Shown piece by piece: positions 38,390-49,500 of a stretch of DNA of 64,000 nucleotides. Origin of the DNA: Mitosporidium daphniae (Eukaryota > Microsporidia). The notes beneath the pieces are model-generated. The model was not told the DNA's origin. It worked only from the letters and a program-made list of their open reading frames with translations, and made no database searches. Position 1 is the first letter of the stretch; every line of letters starts with the position of its first letter. Made by a program: the position numbers and the translations under genes. The stretch lies in NCBI RefSeq assembly GCF_000760515.2, contig NW_013546400.1, positions 37,559-101,558 of the forward strand. Direction: 5' to 3'.

Positions 38390-39757
38390 CTAACTGGTGT
38401 CTACGACTGCTTCCTCGTTGTAGGAGAAATATTTTGGAATCAAGAGACCCCGGACGATGGCCATGTTCAGCATGATCAAAACCGAAAAAAAGAATACTTT
38501 TGTCCAACGATGCGTCCAGAAAATAATACACACTTTGATAAAGACAACGAAAAACAATCCACCATATTTAACAGCAGTCAACATCCTGATGGAAGCGATC
38601 CTATCACAGCCGCACAGCTTCATGGGACTGTTTTCGGCGGCTTTTTTTAATGGATCTCTGATGGATTTCCAAAAACACCGTGAAATCAAGGAAGTAAAAG
38701 GCCAAACAAAAATCGTTCCCAGGTTGAGCAATTTTCCCAAAAATGTCAGCTTCATAACAGAAGGTTTAATGCGCGACTTTGAAGTACCCTTTTCTCCATC
38801 TTGACTTTTTTGAGAAAATGCACATACCTTATTAGGAATCTCAAATGGATGAATGATATCGTATTGAGAATTTTCAGTAAAAAGGTTCTCGCACGCACTC
38901 CGCACTTTTTCCATGATTTGATCAGCTTTAACAGGCGATTCAAAGGGGATTCTAGCTCCAATAACTATATTCACGTTTATCGGATATGCATACGCACACT
39001 CATAGTTAAGGAGTATTGGAACTACTGATGCCTTTCTAAACCATTTATCTTGGAAAAACTGTTCGATTATGCTAGCAAATCCAGGTTTAAATTCTTGCAA
39101 TTGATCGTTATCATGGGAGCCTCCTTCTGGAAAAATTATAATAGAGCCTCCAGACTCTAAAACTTTCTTGCTCTTTTTTTTGAAAGCTTCATTATTGTAT
39201 TTTTCGATCAGATAATATTTTTCTTTTTTCAGGCTTATTGGGGTTGTCTCATTTGTAGAATTAAAACACTCTTGATTTTGCTTATTTTTAAAGAAATATT
39301 TCCTTCCATCGAGATCTAATACTGCCATAAAGCTATCAGCATTTTGAATATTATGAGAGCATATAATATTGTCCTTAGTTACTTCTATCTCAATATCACA
39401 AGTTCCTTTGTAACGATGGTCATCAAGTCTCTCGGCAGAAATTGATCCTGTAAGGAAACTACATATTTTCAAAATGATGTTATTTCGAGAGCTTTCTGCT
39501 ATCACTGGATTCGGATATATTCCTTTTTTATAGAAAAAATCCAACAAAACAATTGCATCCATAAACTGGTTGGAATGAGGAAATACCACATACACTGTCG
39601 GAGATGTTTCCTCGCATTTTTCATCCCCAATTATGCTCGAAATAGTTTGGGTTTTATCAATAACAACAATATTCCGAAAATTGAGGAATGCCGTGACAGA
39701 AAAAAGACAGAAAATAAACAGTTTCCGGATCCATGTAAAATAGTTTTGAAGGATCAT
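38390..39757 (-). CDS. Glycerol-3-phosphate/DHAP acyltransferase, Gpt2/Sct1 type
   Basis: First acylation step of phospholipid and triacylglycerol synthesis in the ER. 455 residues, intronless. PlsC motifs: FPHSNQFMDAI (family CAPHANQFVDPI, with the catalytic His but Ser for Ala) near residue 59 and IIIFPEGGSHDNDQLQEFKPGFA near 215. Hydrophobic segments lie at the N-terminus (7-28) and at about 345-370 and 395-440, as in fungal GPATs. A GTATGT...AAG segment near 38804-38827 was rejected as an intron because splicing would remove the C-terminal membrane helices. Convergent with DIS3, 69 bp apart. Confidence 0.85.
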   Translation of the reverse strand: MILQNYFTWIRKLFIFCLFSVTAFLNFRNIVVIDKTQTISSIIGDEKCEETSPTVYVVFPHSNQFMDAIVLLDFFYKKGIYPNPVIAESSRNNIILKICSFLTGSISAERLDDHRYKGTCDIEIEVTKDNIICSHNIQNADSFMAVLDLDGRKYFFKNKQNQECFNSTNETTPISLKKEKYYLIEKYNNEAFKKKSKKVLESGGSIIIFPEGGSHDNDQLQEFKPGFASIIEQFFQDKWFRKASVVPILLNYECAYAYPINVNIVIGARIPFESPVKADQIMEKVRSACENLFTENSQYDIIHPFEIPNKVCAFSQKSQDGEKGTSKSRIKPSVMKLTFLGKLLNLGTIFVWPFTSLISRCFWKSIRDPLKKAAENSPMKLCGCDRIASIRMLTAVKYGGLFFVVFIKVCIIFWTHRWTKVFFFSVLIMLNMAIVRGLLIPKYFSYNEEAVVDTS

Positions 39758-39876
39758 CGAGGCTTAAAAAACACTGCCCGCTAAATGAGCTATGGACTAA
39801 CATGTGAGGGTCAGGTGATCGCCAATTAATAATATTAAACCCAAAAGAAGATGTACACGTTATTTGATAGCAAAAG

Positions 39877-39948
39877 CTCTCTTTCAGAGAATTGAACCCC
39901 GGTCACCCGCGTGACAGGCAGATATACTAACCACCATACTAACAAAGA
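39877..39948 (-). tRNA. tRNA-Asp (GTC)
   Basis: 72 nt on the minus strand. D-arm/A-box TTAGTATGGTGGTTAGTA, anticodon loop CTGTCAC with GTC closed by a 5-bp stem (TCTGC/GCGGG with wobbles), and T-arm/B-box GGTTCAATTCT. The acceptor stem TCTTTGT/AAAGAGA has one G-A mismatch and wobble pairs, so it is somewhat weak. TTTT follows directly as terminator. No intron. Confidence 0.92.
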
Positions 39949-40050
39949 TGTATTGACATCCGATTTTAAATAATTAATATCTGTAATGTTTGGGTAAGCG
40001 AGAATGTAAATTGTTTAACCTGTTAGGGCTAGGTTTTTTGTATGTCAAAT

Positions 40051-41911
40051 TTATTCGATCCATTGAAGCGGAGCAAGTAGCCTTCTTCCGTGAGCACATA
40101 CAAAGGGAAACGAGCAATTGGCCAATTTTTCAAGCATCATACCCATTTGTCGTAATGATAGTCTATCTCCGAATTTAACAGCACCTAAAATGGTAAGCTT
40201 AGACGTCTACCATGGCAAGCAGTGCTCTTCATAGCATTGTACAATGAAGTTGGAATGTGTTGAAATGCATATTGCTCGCTTGAGATATCAGCTATTATTG
40301 CGCGGATAAGCTTAAGGATCGATTCATGTGACTGAGCAACAAGAAAGGAGGGGATGGAGGCAAGTGATACCTCGACGTTTGGATATGAATTCTTCAAAAC
40401 AGACCTGAACCCATAGCCCTCCAAAGATGTCAGCATGCAGCTTAACGAAGCGTGGGTGGCATGATACTGACAACTATAATCCAGCGGCGTTTCAAATGCA
40501 GCCTGCTCATTACTAGTTAGTATCTTTTCAAGACGAATTCTTTCATCCACAGCATGCTGGTCAAAAGCTATCAATATCCTTCGAGTCGAGATATTTGCAA
40601 TTCCCAAAATGACCTGATGAAGGCCATCTTGTCCTACAATTGTGACATCGGAAATCAAAGAGGAGGAAATGAAAACACCGTTGGAGAGAGAAGGGAGGGG
40701 CAATATTTGGATATCACGAAGGGTATCATCAATTTCCTCATCAATGCTATCTTTGACGAGCTCTTCTTTGTACGCATCAATAAGATAGCGTTGAATAGAC
40801 GTCAGCAACTACACTCACAAATAAATGCTTACATCTGGCGGGGCTTTTGATACTTCCAAGAGGTCGCTTTTAGAGACATTTAAGCCGATTTGATCGATAA
40901 CCAAGAAAAAGTCGTAGCATCTATTTTTTATAGAGTGGGCTGAAGTGATGACGGATGGGACCGGGTATCTCAGCTTTTGCAACAGTTGATTGAGAAGAAA
41001 AAGCAATTTAAATGGGGAGCTCAAAGTTGAAGTGAACATCTTTTTTTGGTGCCCTATCAAGTTGGTACAAAACCTTAACTGCATGATCTAATGGGCGAAA
41101 AAGAGCTCGTGTTTGCAGAAACAATGCCTTTGAGGGAGAAAAAATTTGGAAATGAAATATCTATGCATGCAAATAGACCAGGATCGATAAGCGGATTTTT
41201 CCATAAAAAAGAGAGCCCAGAAAGTCTTAAATAAAACGCCGCATAGAGCGCAAGAAGTGATTCTTCTTTGCAAGAATCTCTCTTAAAAGTGAAGAATGTT
41301 GTTGAATCAAGTTGACCATGAATATGGAAACGACATTCGCTAAAAAGAGCAACATATGCAGATAGAATAAATACCAAATCAACAAATAGAGACTGTTTGT
41401 TAATGGCAGCGAATCGCTTTCTTGCATATTGGCACTCAAATATCCTATCAATTGTGACAATAGATAGGGGCAGACGGTTGATCCATTCAATGAGCTTTGT
41501 CTGACCTGCGTTTGGCCATCCCACACACTTCAACACAGAGTTTTTCTAAAAACAGCTAGAGGGACCAATGCAATACATGGAAAGTGCTTTTGTCCCAGAC
41601 GCACCCATCGACTGTTGCCAACAAATTGATGCGGCAAGCAAACGAAACAAGCGTGTCTACAAACAATAAAGCCCAATTATAGGAGACCATTAAGCGTAAT
41701 ATCTTTGCTATCAACAAGAAATTGGAATTCCTCTTTTTGAAGATCGAAATGGAGAGAGAGAGACGTAGACCCCACATTGATGCCTATAAATCAGCGGAAA
41801 ATCCCAACAATGCTGCAGTATAAATGAAACAATGGCTTGAACGGATGGAAATTTGCACAAAGCCTGGAGGGACAAGGAAGAAAACAGGTCAAGACGCTGC
41901 ATTGCCATCAT
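40051..41911 (-). CDS. MLH3: MutL homologue MLH3 with reduced ATPase domain
   Basis: Endonuclease subunit of MutL gamma (MLH1-MLH3). Proposed exons: 41809-41911, 41688-41783, 41577-41656, 41080-41545, 40833-41053, 40211-40808, 40051-40184; introns 25, 31, 31, 26, 24, 26 nt; total 565 residues in one frame. The C-terminus is diagnostic: metal motif DQHAVDERIRLE, ACHGAVKFGD across the last splice (MLH3: ACHGAIKFND) and PFVCAHGRR (usual C-P/A-HGRP). The N-terminal GHKL ATPase is very short and its motifs are gone: ILQHCINVGSTSL where ELxxNSxDAGAT is expected, VDSKDI for DNGxG, no GFRGEAL. A transducer remnant RKRFAAINKQSLFVDLVF is visible. N-terminal exon boundaries are less certain. Confidence 0.8.
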
Positions 41912-41978
41912 TTTGTGCGTCAATGCATCCAATATTCAACGCTTGCATTGTGAAAATGCCAATTTTTTATTTTTAAAA

Positions 41979-42746
41979 ATGTTCGCATGGACACATGTAA
42001 AGAGGCTCTCCGTTCGTCTGTCAAGGGAGGTTCGCCATTTCTCATCGCCATATGCAGCATCGGGGCAAAGATTGCCAGAATATTTTACAGAGGAAATCAT
42101 TGCGCCTCATCTTAGCTATGATTTTCTGATCAGCAAGGTGCGTTCAGACTTTGTCTCCCAGATGCGCGTCATCAAAGTCCGCCTGTTGAAATGCCAGACG
42201 GGCATCGAAAAACGTCGCCAATATAGCGTGGCTCTGGCTGTTGGAAACGGAAAAGGCGGTCTTGGCTATGCTCTTGGGAAGGACAGATCTCCGGTCGATG
42301 CTATGCAAAAGGCCACTAAGGCCGCAGAACGGGCCATGACCCACTACGAAATGTATGCAGATCGGACCTTATTCCACGAAGATACCATCAAGTATAGAGA
42401 CACCACGATCATTGTCCGGCCAATGCCTCCCGACTCTGGTGTAAGAGCACATTGGGCCATTCAAGAGCTCTGCCGATGCCTGGGCTTGAAAGACCTTTCT
42501 GCAAAGGTGTATGGATCAAGAACGGCCATCAATGTGGCAAATGGCTTTCTGCTTGCACTTTCGCGGCAAAAGACGCCGGAAATGATAGCGCGCGACTCGG
42601 GAATGAAGGTTGAAAACGTGCTCAAAATATTCAACTCCGGAGCAAAGTTTGTCGAGTGCTCCAAACTTCTGTCGCGTCGCCATATTGATGGAGCAAGGAC
42701 GATTAGAAACCAGGTCCCTATTGAACAGCTGGATACCTCTTCGTAA
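41979..42746 (+). CDS. MRPS5: Mitochondrial ribosomal protein uS5m
   Basis: Small-subunit mitoribosomal protein. 255 residues from ATG 41979, which follows a T/A tract; intronless. The N-terminal 25 residues are basic (MFAWTHVKRLSVRLSREVRHFSS begins the chain), an import signal. S5 motifs: RRQYSVALAVGNGKGGLGYALGK (double-stranded RNA-binding domain), AMQKATKAAERAM, IVRPMPPDSGVRAHWAIQELC and KVYGSRTAINVANGFLLAL. Divergent from MLH3, 67 bp apart. Confidence 0.94.
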   Translation: MFAWTHVKRLSVRLSREVRHFSSPYAASGQRLPEYFTEEIIAPHLSYDFLISKVRSDFVSQMRVIKVRLLKCQTGIEKRRQYSVALAVGNGKGGLGYALGKDRSPVDAMQKATKAAERAMTHYEMYADRTLFHEDTIKYRDTTIIVRPMPPDSGVRAHWAIQELCRCLGLKDLSAKVYGSRTAINVANGFLLALSRQKTPEMIARDSGMKVENVLKIFNSGAKFVECSKLLSRRHIDGARTIRNQVPIEQLDTSS

Positions 42747-43009
42747 TTTTATTTAATGAAACTTTAAATAAAATTTTTAATAGACAAGCCATCACCAGGT
42801 TGAGTTTAAAAGCCCGATTGTCAATTAGTTGCCGATTGGTCAACAAGCCCGAGTGTTTTTTCCTATACGACCGAGCCAAATATTGATAAACATTTAATGA
42901 AAAACAAAATATTATGTAACTATCTAATTGGAAGTTAGTTGCTATCCTTGTTCAAAGACGACCACTCCGCCCAAGTCTTATATGGCCCGTGTGAAAAGCT
43001 CAAATAATC

Positions 43010-44239
43010 ATGTTCTTCCCAATCCTGGGTCTGGCTCTGGTCCTTCTCTTCGAGTTTGCCAATTCGAATAATCTGCAAGGTAGAAAGCTTGAAGAACTCT
43101 TTTTCAAAATTTTGCAACAACAGCCAAGAATCCCATATATTCCCGAAAGGGTGGGCTACATACCTTCTGTAGATACACAAGGATATTATGGACAAGGACC
43201 GTTTCAGAAAACAAACGATCATATTTACAAATGTGTCAACCCGGGCAGTGTTGCACTCACTTTTGACGACGGTCCCTCTTCATTTACAGAAGCCTATTTA
43301 GATCTTTTGAAAACTCGAAATGTAAAGGGAACTTTCTTTGTCATTGGGATTAACATCAGATCCTCATACGAAAGCCATCTGTTAAAAAGGATGATCTCAG
43401 AAGGCCATACTGTGGGATCACATTCCTGGTCTCACCCTTCGCTTCCAAGCCTCTCAAAAGGAGAGATTCTCAAAGAAATCGTCAGGACAGAGAAGGCGAT
43501 ATACTCGAGTATTGGAAAAGTCCCGGCACTCTTCCGGCCGCCATATGGTGAGTATGACGAAAGGGTCAACCACATTTTAAAAAAAAGGGGCTACAAGTCG
43601 ATCCTGTGGAATCTCGACACAAAAGATTGGTCGGTTAGGTTCTATGACCCATCTTTGATTTTGAGCGAATATAAGAATGTATTAAGCCAAGCAGATCCAC
43701 ACTCTACATCATGGATTGCTCTCCAACATGACTCCTATGATGCTTCCTTGAGATATTTGCGAAGAATCATTAGAAACATCAGGAAAAATGGATTTAGAGT
43801 TGTCGATATGGCCGAATGCCTCGGAGTAGATCCATCTTCCTTATATCATGACTACTGGGATAACTACCCAAATTCTGAAATGTATTTCAATAACAAAGAT
43901 GTGGAAATGCAGAGCTTTGATCAAAAAAAAATCAATCGAGATCCTCATTTCAACATTGGATATCCTCATTTGGACACTGGATATTCTCCTCAGCTACAAG
44001 CAAACAGAAAAAAACGCAGTATAGGCAATTCTTCCAAGAAAATCTCCAGCCAGTTAGACAGCCTCTCGAAGCATTCTATTCACAGCAAGGAACAAGACAC
44101 CGATCCAGAATCAAAGTCAAAGAAAGTAAACCATATTGGTTTGGAACACAAAAATATGGGGTTCGAACCGATTAATGGGAATTATTCGACTCAAATAAAA
44201 AAGGAAGTAGTCACGCTGAATTCGTTCTCAAGAAAGTGA
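43010..44239 (+). CDS. Secreted chitin deacetylase (NodB polysaccharide deacetylase)
   Basis: Converts chitin to chitosan in cell or spore walls. 409 residues, intronless; signal peptide at 1-20 (MFFPILGLALVLLFEFANS). All catalytic motifs are intact: ALTFDDGPS (residues 83-91), HTVGSHSWSHPSL, FRPPYGEYDE, LWNLDTKDW and ALQHDSYD. A long C-terminal region (about 290-409) is rich in Lys, Ser and His with imperfect repeats (NIGYPHLDTGYSPQ) and no membrane or GPI tail. It contrasts with the degenerate, GPI-anchored homologue at 14131. Confidence 0.93.
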   Translation: MFFPILGLALVLLFEFANSNNLQGRKLEELFFKILQQQPRIPYIPERVGYIPSVDTQGYYGQGPFQKTNDHIYKCVNPGSVALTFDDGPSSFTEAYLDLLKTRNVKGTFFVIGINIRSSYESHLLKRMISEGHTVGSHSWSHPSLPSLSKGEILKEIVRTEKAIYSSIGKVPALFRPPYGEYDERVNHILKKRGYKSILWNLDTKDWSVRFYDPSLILSEYKNVLSQADPHSTSWIALQHDSYDASLRYLRRIIRNIRKNGFRVVDMAECLGVDPSSLYHDYWDNYPNSEMYFNNKDVEMQSFDQKKINRDPHFNIGYPHLDTGYSPQLQANRKKRSIGNSSKKISSQLDSLSKHSIHSKEQDTDPESKSKKVNHIGLEHKNMGFEPINGNYSTQIKKEVVTLNSFSRK

Positions 44240-44382
44240 CGACGGCATCAGACAGCATTCGATTCTGAGTTTCCTTCCAAAAGTTACACTTGATGCTTTC
44301 AAAATAGCTTGGCAAATAAATTTTTTACGAATTTTTGGAAATACCACATCCCGATCGTCCCTAATCCGTGGGATTTTAAAAG

Positions 44383-45268
44383 ATGTCAATTTCCTGGGAG
44401 AACGCTTGGGCCACCATTCTTAGCTACAGAGCAGATCACCCTGCGCCCGTCGACCAGATGGGCTGCAATTCGTGTGCTTTATCAACGGACTCGCCCAACG
44501 TAGATGCTTTGGCAATTTAGAATTTAGGCAAGGCGGTTTTCCATTCTAGTTGCGTTGCTTTTTTCTTCGCAAACCAAAGACCCACTTACCTATTCAGTTG
44601 TTGGGCGGCTGAGGGCTTTTCTTCAGCCTGAAGATTTTTCCCCAATCTCCATTCTGGCTAGCTTTGATATCAATGACGAGCATTCTACTCAATCCCTGGA
44701 GAGCCTTTTAAAACCCATTTCGTTTTTTAAGACAAAGGCCAGGTATGTCTTTTTCACTTTTTTAAGAAATCTTCTCAAAATATCGGCCATTTTGGTGGAC
44801 AAATATAATGCCGATGTTCCTGACTGCCTCGATGATGTATGCTCGAATTCCTGACTCTCTAGTTACTAGATCTACCAGGAATCGGAATGAAAATGGTACG
44901 TAAATTATGAGCATATACCAAAACATAGGCATTATTGTGCCTGCAGCACGCCTGGGGAAAGTTTGAACATTGTACCTTGCTGTTTGTAGGACGCTTGGCA
45001 TATCTGTAGATACCCACATCCATCGGATTTCGAACCGGTTGAAATGGGTCTCCACAAAATCGCCCGAAGAGACGCGAAAGGTAAAAACGGGCGTTTAAAC
45101 TTGCCTGCCTTAAAGAAATTAGAAGACCTCATTCCACATGAAACATGGCCAAAAGTCAACGCCACACTGGTAGGCTTTGGCCAGACCGTATGCTCGGCCA
45201 TCAAGCCAAAGTGCACTGAGTGCCCTATAAGCTCGCTATGCCCCTACTACTTTGAAAGACTATTTTAA
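44383..45268 (+). CDS. NTH1: Endonuclease III-like DNA glycosylase NTH1
   Basis: Bifunctional glycosylase/AP lyase for oxidised pyrimidines. Exons 44383-44499, 44528-44742, 44767-44836, 44863-44895, 44929-44960, 44990-45080, 45116-45268 with introns 28, 24, 26, 33, 29, 35 nt; 236 residues. Motifs restored by splicing: [26 protein letters not shown], helix-hairpin-helix [15 protein letters not shown] with the catalytic Lys, [16 protein letters not shown] with the catalytic Asp, [10 protein letters not shown] and LVGFGQTVC. The 4Fe-4S loop is C-x6-C-x2-C-x5-C ([17 protein letters not shown]). The last intron ends TTAAAG. Two exons are only 33 and 32 nt. Confidence 0.94.
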
Positions 45269-45616
45269 TAAATTTTTAAATTATTGTGAGATGAAACCAG
45301 TAGGAACGTGTTCAATCCATGCCTTACGGCGCATTCATCAATGACCAAGAACTAGTTCAAGATCTGCTTCACGCTCAGGAAAGAACACCGTGCTTCGTCA
45401 TCCTGGTTTGGTATGCGCCTTGTTTGAAGAACGAAGACGGGACATATACTATACAAATGATCCTGTAAAGTACAGTCGTAATCTTCAAAAAAAAGAATGA
45501 AATTTATATGTTAAGCAGAAAATTTTCACTTGTGGGATGCATTTATTTCATTAAATTCAACACTGCCTTGATGGCACAAATTGAAGTTTCAGTCTTCTAA
45601 ATTTTTGGCGTGACAG
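45269..45616. other. Gap with one small unverified reading frame
   Basis: Between convergent NTH1 and CAF1. A 49-codon plus-strand frame starts at ATG 45320 (MPYGAFINDQELVQDLLHAQ...) and contains CFVILVWYAPC, faintly thioredoxin-like. It has no clear continuation by splicing, so it is not called as a gene. Confidence 0.3.
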
Positions 45617-46532
45617 CTAAACCACTGCCTCTCGCTTTGATTGGCTGGAGAATGTCTGCTCTGAAGACGAAACATGAGGCAGCAACAATAAGCTATCGGC
45701 AGGATTGGTTGCTGGGATCGTATACGAGGTCAGACCAAAGAGCTGGCCAGCATACTTGGCATCGTCTATTTTGTCGTCAAAAAAGATCCTTCTCATTTGG
45801 AAAAAGGTAGTCGCTGTTAATAAAGAGTCACTTCCGGCCTGGTGCTGCGGCCCTATTCTCATGACGCCCAGGGAGTCGGCGACATCTTGGAGACCGCCTT
45901 TTAGGTTTTTACAACTCTTCATCAAGTGTTTTACATCGTAAATGATAGGGAAGAACGTTTTCAAAAGCGTGAAAAATTGTGCTTCCGTATGAGGCAGTGG
46001 GGTACAAATCAGAATCTTCAATAAATATCCGAAATCATAGCCAGAGTGGAAGGAGATCCAGCGCACATTGTCGCTCATAATGACGCCAGAAGATGTTAAA
46101 AGGGCGCCAAAATCTTCGATGCTGATCCCGCTTATTTCGTGCTTCTGAAAATCGATGCCAGACTTTGTGAGGAGCTCAATTGACTCTTGGGAGTACATGT
46201 CTTCCGTCAGATTGAATTTAAAGTGAAACTGCCATGTGCATGGCCCGTTTGTGGGGTATCTCCCATTTTCGTCAGTAAATGTGAGCCCAAGCTGGATAAG
46301 ATTGAGAATGTCGACGTTGCATTTGAGAGTCTGATAGGAGATATCTGCAACACATTTTGTTGGATAAAGAGGACGGGCGACGATCCCAGGGAATTCAGTA
46401 TCCTAAAAAAATAGCTTGCACTCTTACCATGGAGATGTAGTTGTAAATTCCGACGGTGTTCCGAATGGCCTCCATTTCCCACTCCAAGTTGTCGCTCCAG
46501 ACATTCCGGATCAAAAGCGAGGGGTCGACCAT
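45617..46532 (-). CDS. POP2: CCR4-NOT deadenylase CAF1/POP2 (CNOT7)
   Basis: DEDD-type 3' exonuclease shortening mRNA poly(A) tails. Exons 46428-46532 and 45617-46402 with a 25-nt intron; 296 residues. IRNVWSDNLEWEMEAIRNTV opens the domain; splicing joins YNYISM to DTEFPGIVARPL, giving the first catalytic Asp/Glu. Further: WQFHFKFNLTEDMYSQESIE, SGIDF, WISFHSGYDFGYLLKIL and HQAGSDSLLT. Its partner CNOT9 lies at 15272. Confidence 0.96.
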
Positions 46533-46586
46533 CAAGTCAAAATCGAGTAATTTAAAATTTAATTTAATTATTTTGCCGATGTTTCC

Positions 46587-49500
46587 CTAGTTCTGAGGGC
46601 CATACTGGCCATCAAGGCGCCTACGCCACTCAAAAAGCAGCTGAAGGGCGGAACGGGCACTAATTGCATCGAGGTCACACTTTTGAAGCTCACAAAGAAT
46701 GTTCCGTTCTGCCAAGCCTTTTTTTTGTGCAAGACCTTCTTTTTCTACCAAATCTTCTGTTTGCTTGTGTTCTGGTATGTCTGACTCGATGTTCCTTAAA
46801 ATTGATTCCGGAATACCCGCAAGCCGAGCAACCTGCACGCTATTAGAAGTTGAGGCAAGGCCAGGCACGATATGATGTAGAAAAATGACGCTTTTTGTAA
46901 ACTCGTTTGTAATTGCACTCGTTTTCCAAAATACAATTGGTGAAGATGTACTACCAGCAGCTGAATTTCGACGGTGCAATGTCGATTTGTGGCCTAATGG
47001 GGAGCTGTTTGGGCCAAGCGCTTTCCTCGAACCATCTGGTGTCATCTCATGATCTGCCATGATCCCGCTATTTACCATACCGTTATTTTGATCGACAAAA
47101 TCAATTTGAGCCTCACCACTCTCCTTTCCATGTGCCTTTGGAGGAAAGAAAGGGCCGCTGATGCCATCGACAAGCTCAGCATAAAAATGCGTAGCAAATA
47201 GCACCCGACTGCGATTCATATCAATCAGATACTGCGCTACGGCTCTTGCAATAGCCTTACCTTCGGATGGGCTTGTTCCTCGCCCAATCTCATCCACAAT
47301 CACCAACGAACGCTTGGTGGCGTGTTTCAGAATGGCAGCAGTCTCCTTCATTTCTAGCATGAAAGTGGACTCATTTGTCGTTAAACTGTCAGAAGAGCCG
47401 ATTCTGGTAAAAATTGCATCGGTAATTCCAATTCGGGCAGAGTCTGCTGGGACGAAAAACCCACATTGTGCCATTAAAACGATCAGCGCTGTTTGGCGCA
47501 AAAAGGTGCTCTTGCCGCCCATATTTGGCCTAAAGGGTTAGAGGGGAATGATACCCGGTTATCAGTGCAAACCGAGCCCCTTTTGTACTGGTTAGATTGT
47601 CCTTTTCTTCTTGAGCAAGTATGCAATCATTCTTAACAAATTGGATCCCGGTGTGCGTGAGTCCAAGTTCAACAACGGGATGGCGACCGCCAAATATTGA
47701 AAGCCCAGTCCTAGAAAAAGGTGATAGACCGTGCGTACCCTTCGTTAATGTCGGGTCGTACATATCCTCGAATGGTTGCCACACGTGCCATGGTGGTGAG
47801 AAGATCTAGTATCGCGAAGGCCTTGGCCAGGGCCCGTATTGCAGGCGCATGCGTTATCATCTAACGATGAGCCCATGGTAATTGGCTTCACCTGCTCGCA
47901 GATCTTTTTATAAATATCCATTTCCAACTTAAGAGACTCTTCTTGATGTGTTTCCGAAAAGGAACACAAAGCATTAAGTTCTGCAGTCTGGTATCGAAAG
48001 TACTGTGCTGTTTTAGTTTCCTGAACAAAGATGGGTTCAGTAAGCGGACCATCCCGCAGCGGGACTTCGACAAGCATGTAGTTGTTTCGATACTCGATGA
48101 TCTTTAGCGCAGAAACACCTACATACCGTTGATATACCGTGAAAGATGTCCAGAAATAATCGATAAAAGCAACATTAGCAAAGTTAACACGAATGGAATG
48201 CATTTTTACCTGTAAGTGTCCGATAGTGCGCCTCCAGTGTGCCGATCTCTTTTTTTAATTGGCCTTTCTTCTCCCGAATGGCCGCCAATGCCGGTCCAAA
48301 TTTGGCAATTGGGTATCTAGGAAATTAGCACCACTGATCGGTACGATATGGAAATAAAGTTCCCCTCGGAAAGACGATGTGGCGGGTCATCCACTATAAT
48401 TTCTCCCAGAAATGCGCACAGGTTGGTATTAACTCCGGCTGAAAGCCCATCCATTGCCTTTGCGAGAATTTCAATTCCAGTTGCAGAGAGAATAGCGCAG
48501 CAATCCAGCACCTCTTTGGCACAGATAAGAGACTTTCGAATGCTGGAGAGATGCCGCAAAGATCCATATGCATCTCGTCGCAGTATGATGGTATTGAGGT
48601 GCCGTTCGAGGTCTGTCAGCTCTTTAAGATAGCCACGAATATTATCTACAAGCTGGAGATCTTTAAAAAAAAACTCCACACCATCTAGGCGATCGCGTAT
48701 TGTCGAAACATCCGTGAGAGGTGCCTGCAGCCATTGCGAAAGTAAACGGGCGCCCATTGGTGTTTGGGCCATGTTGAGAGTTCCAAAGAGGGAGCCTTTC
48801 TCAGTGCCTGTGCGAGAGCCTGTAAGAATCTCTAATGCACGAAATGCCTGTGAGTCAATGGTGAGTGGCGGCGACCGCGACTGGAAATGCTTTGCCGCCA
48901 TGGAGTTGAAGAGCGTTGTGGCGCTCTCGACCTGTGTCTCCTGAACATACTCCACTAGGCTTGTCAGGGCCAGCTCCTCTTCTCTTGTTGCAGGGGAAAA
49001 TCGTTTGACGATGAGTCTCGCGTTTGGAGAGAGATTTAATAAACGCAAAGTGATACAAATAGGATTTCCACCTTTGCAGCGGCTAACACGCTCTGCAATT
49101 TCCGTAATAATGGCAGAGTATTGTTGAGAGACGAGGATTTCTGTTGGTGATAGCTTTACCAAGTACTGCTCGATGCTTTCTAACGTTGTGGATGCAAATG
49201 AGATATCTCCGGTTGAAATGTCGATCCATGCAAGACCCATACGTCCTGCCACAGGAAATGAAGATTCATCCAAGGGAGATGGAGTCATAGAGGTGTCAGA
49301 CCTCAATTCGCCACTGATGGCAAGTAAAAAATTGTTATTAGAAGCTGACAGTACAGAGTCTTCAGAAAGCGTACCGGGCGTGATGATGCGAGATATTTTT
49401 CTTTCAAAATTCCGTCCGCTAGAGGGATCTGTAGACGGGAATTGATCGCAGATCACCAGTTTGTATGTGTTTTCGGTGACCAACTTACGCATATGCGAAC

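Noticed and set aside
38804-38827. GTATGTGC...AAAAAAG as an intron in the acyltransferase gene
   Set aside because: Removal shifts the frame and deletes the C-terminal membrane helices expected for Gpt2/Sct1-type enzymes.
39958-40180. Plus-strand 62-codon frame and telomere-like GTTAGGGCTAGG near the tRNA
   Set aside because: The frame overlaps the last MLH3 exon and the repeat is imperfect (GGGCT); neither is supported.
45320-45469. 49-codon frame with WYAPC, thioredoxin-like
   Set aside because: No CxxC, too short, no splice continuation and only local resemblance.
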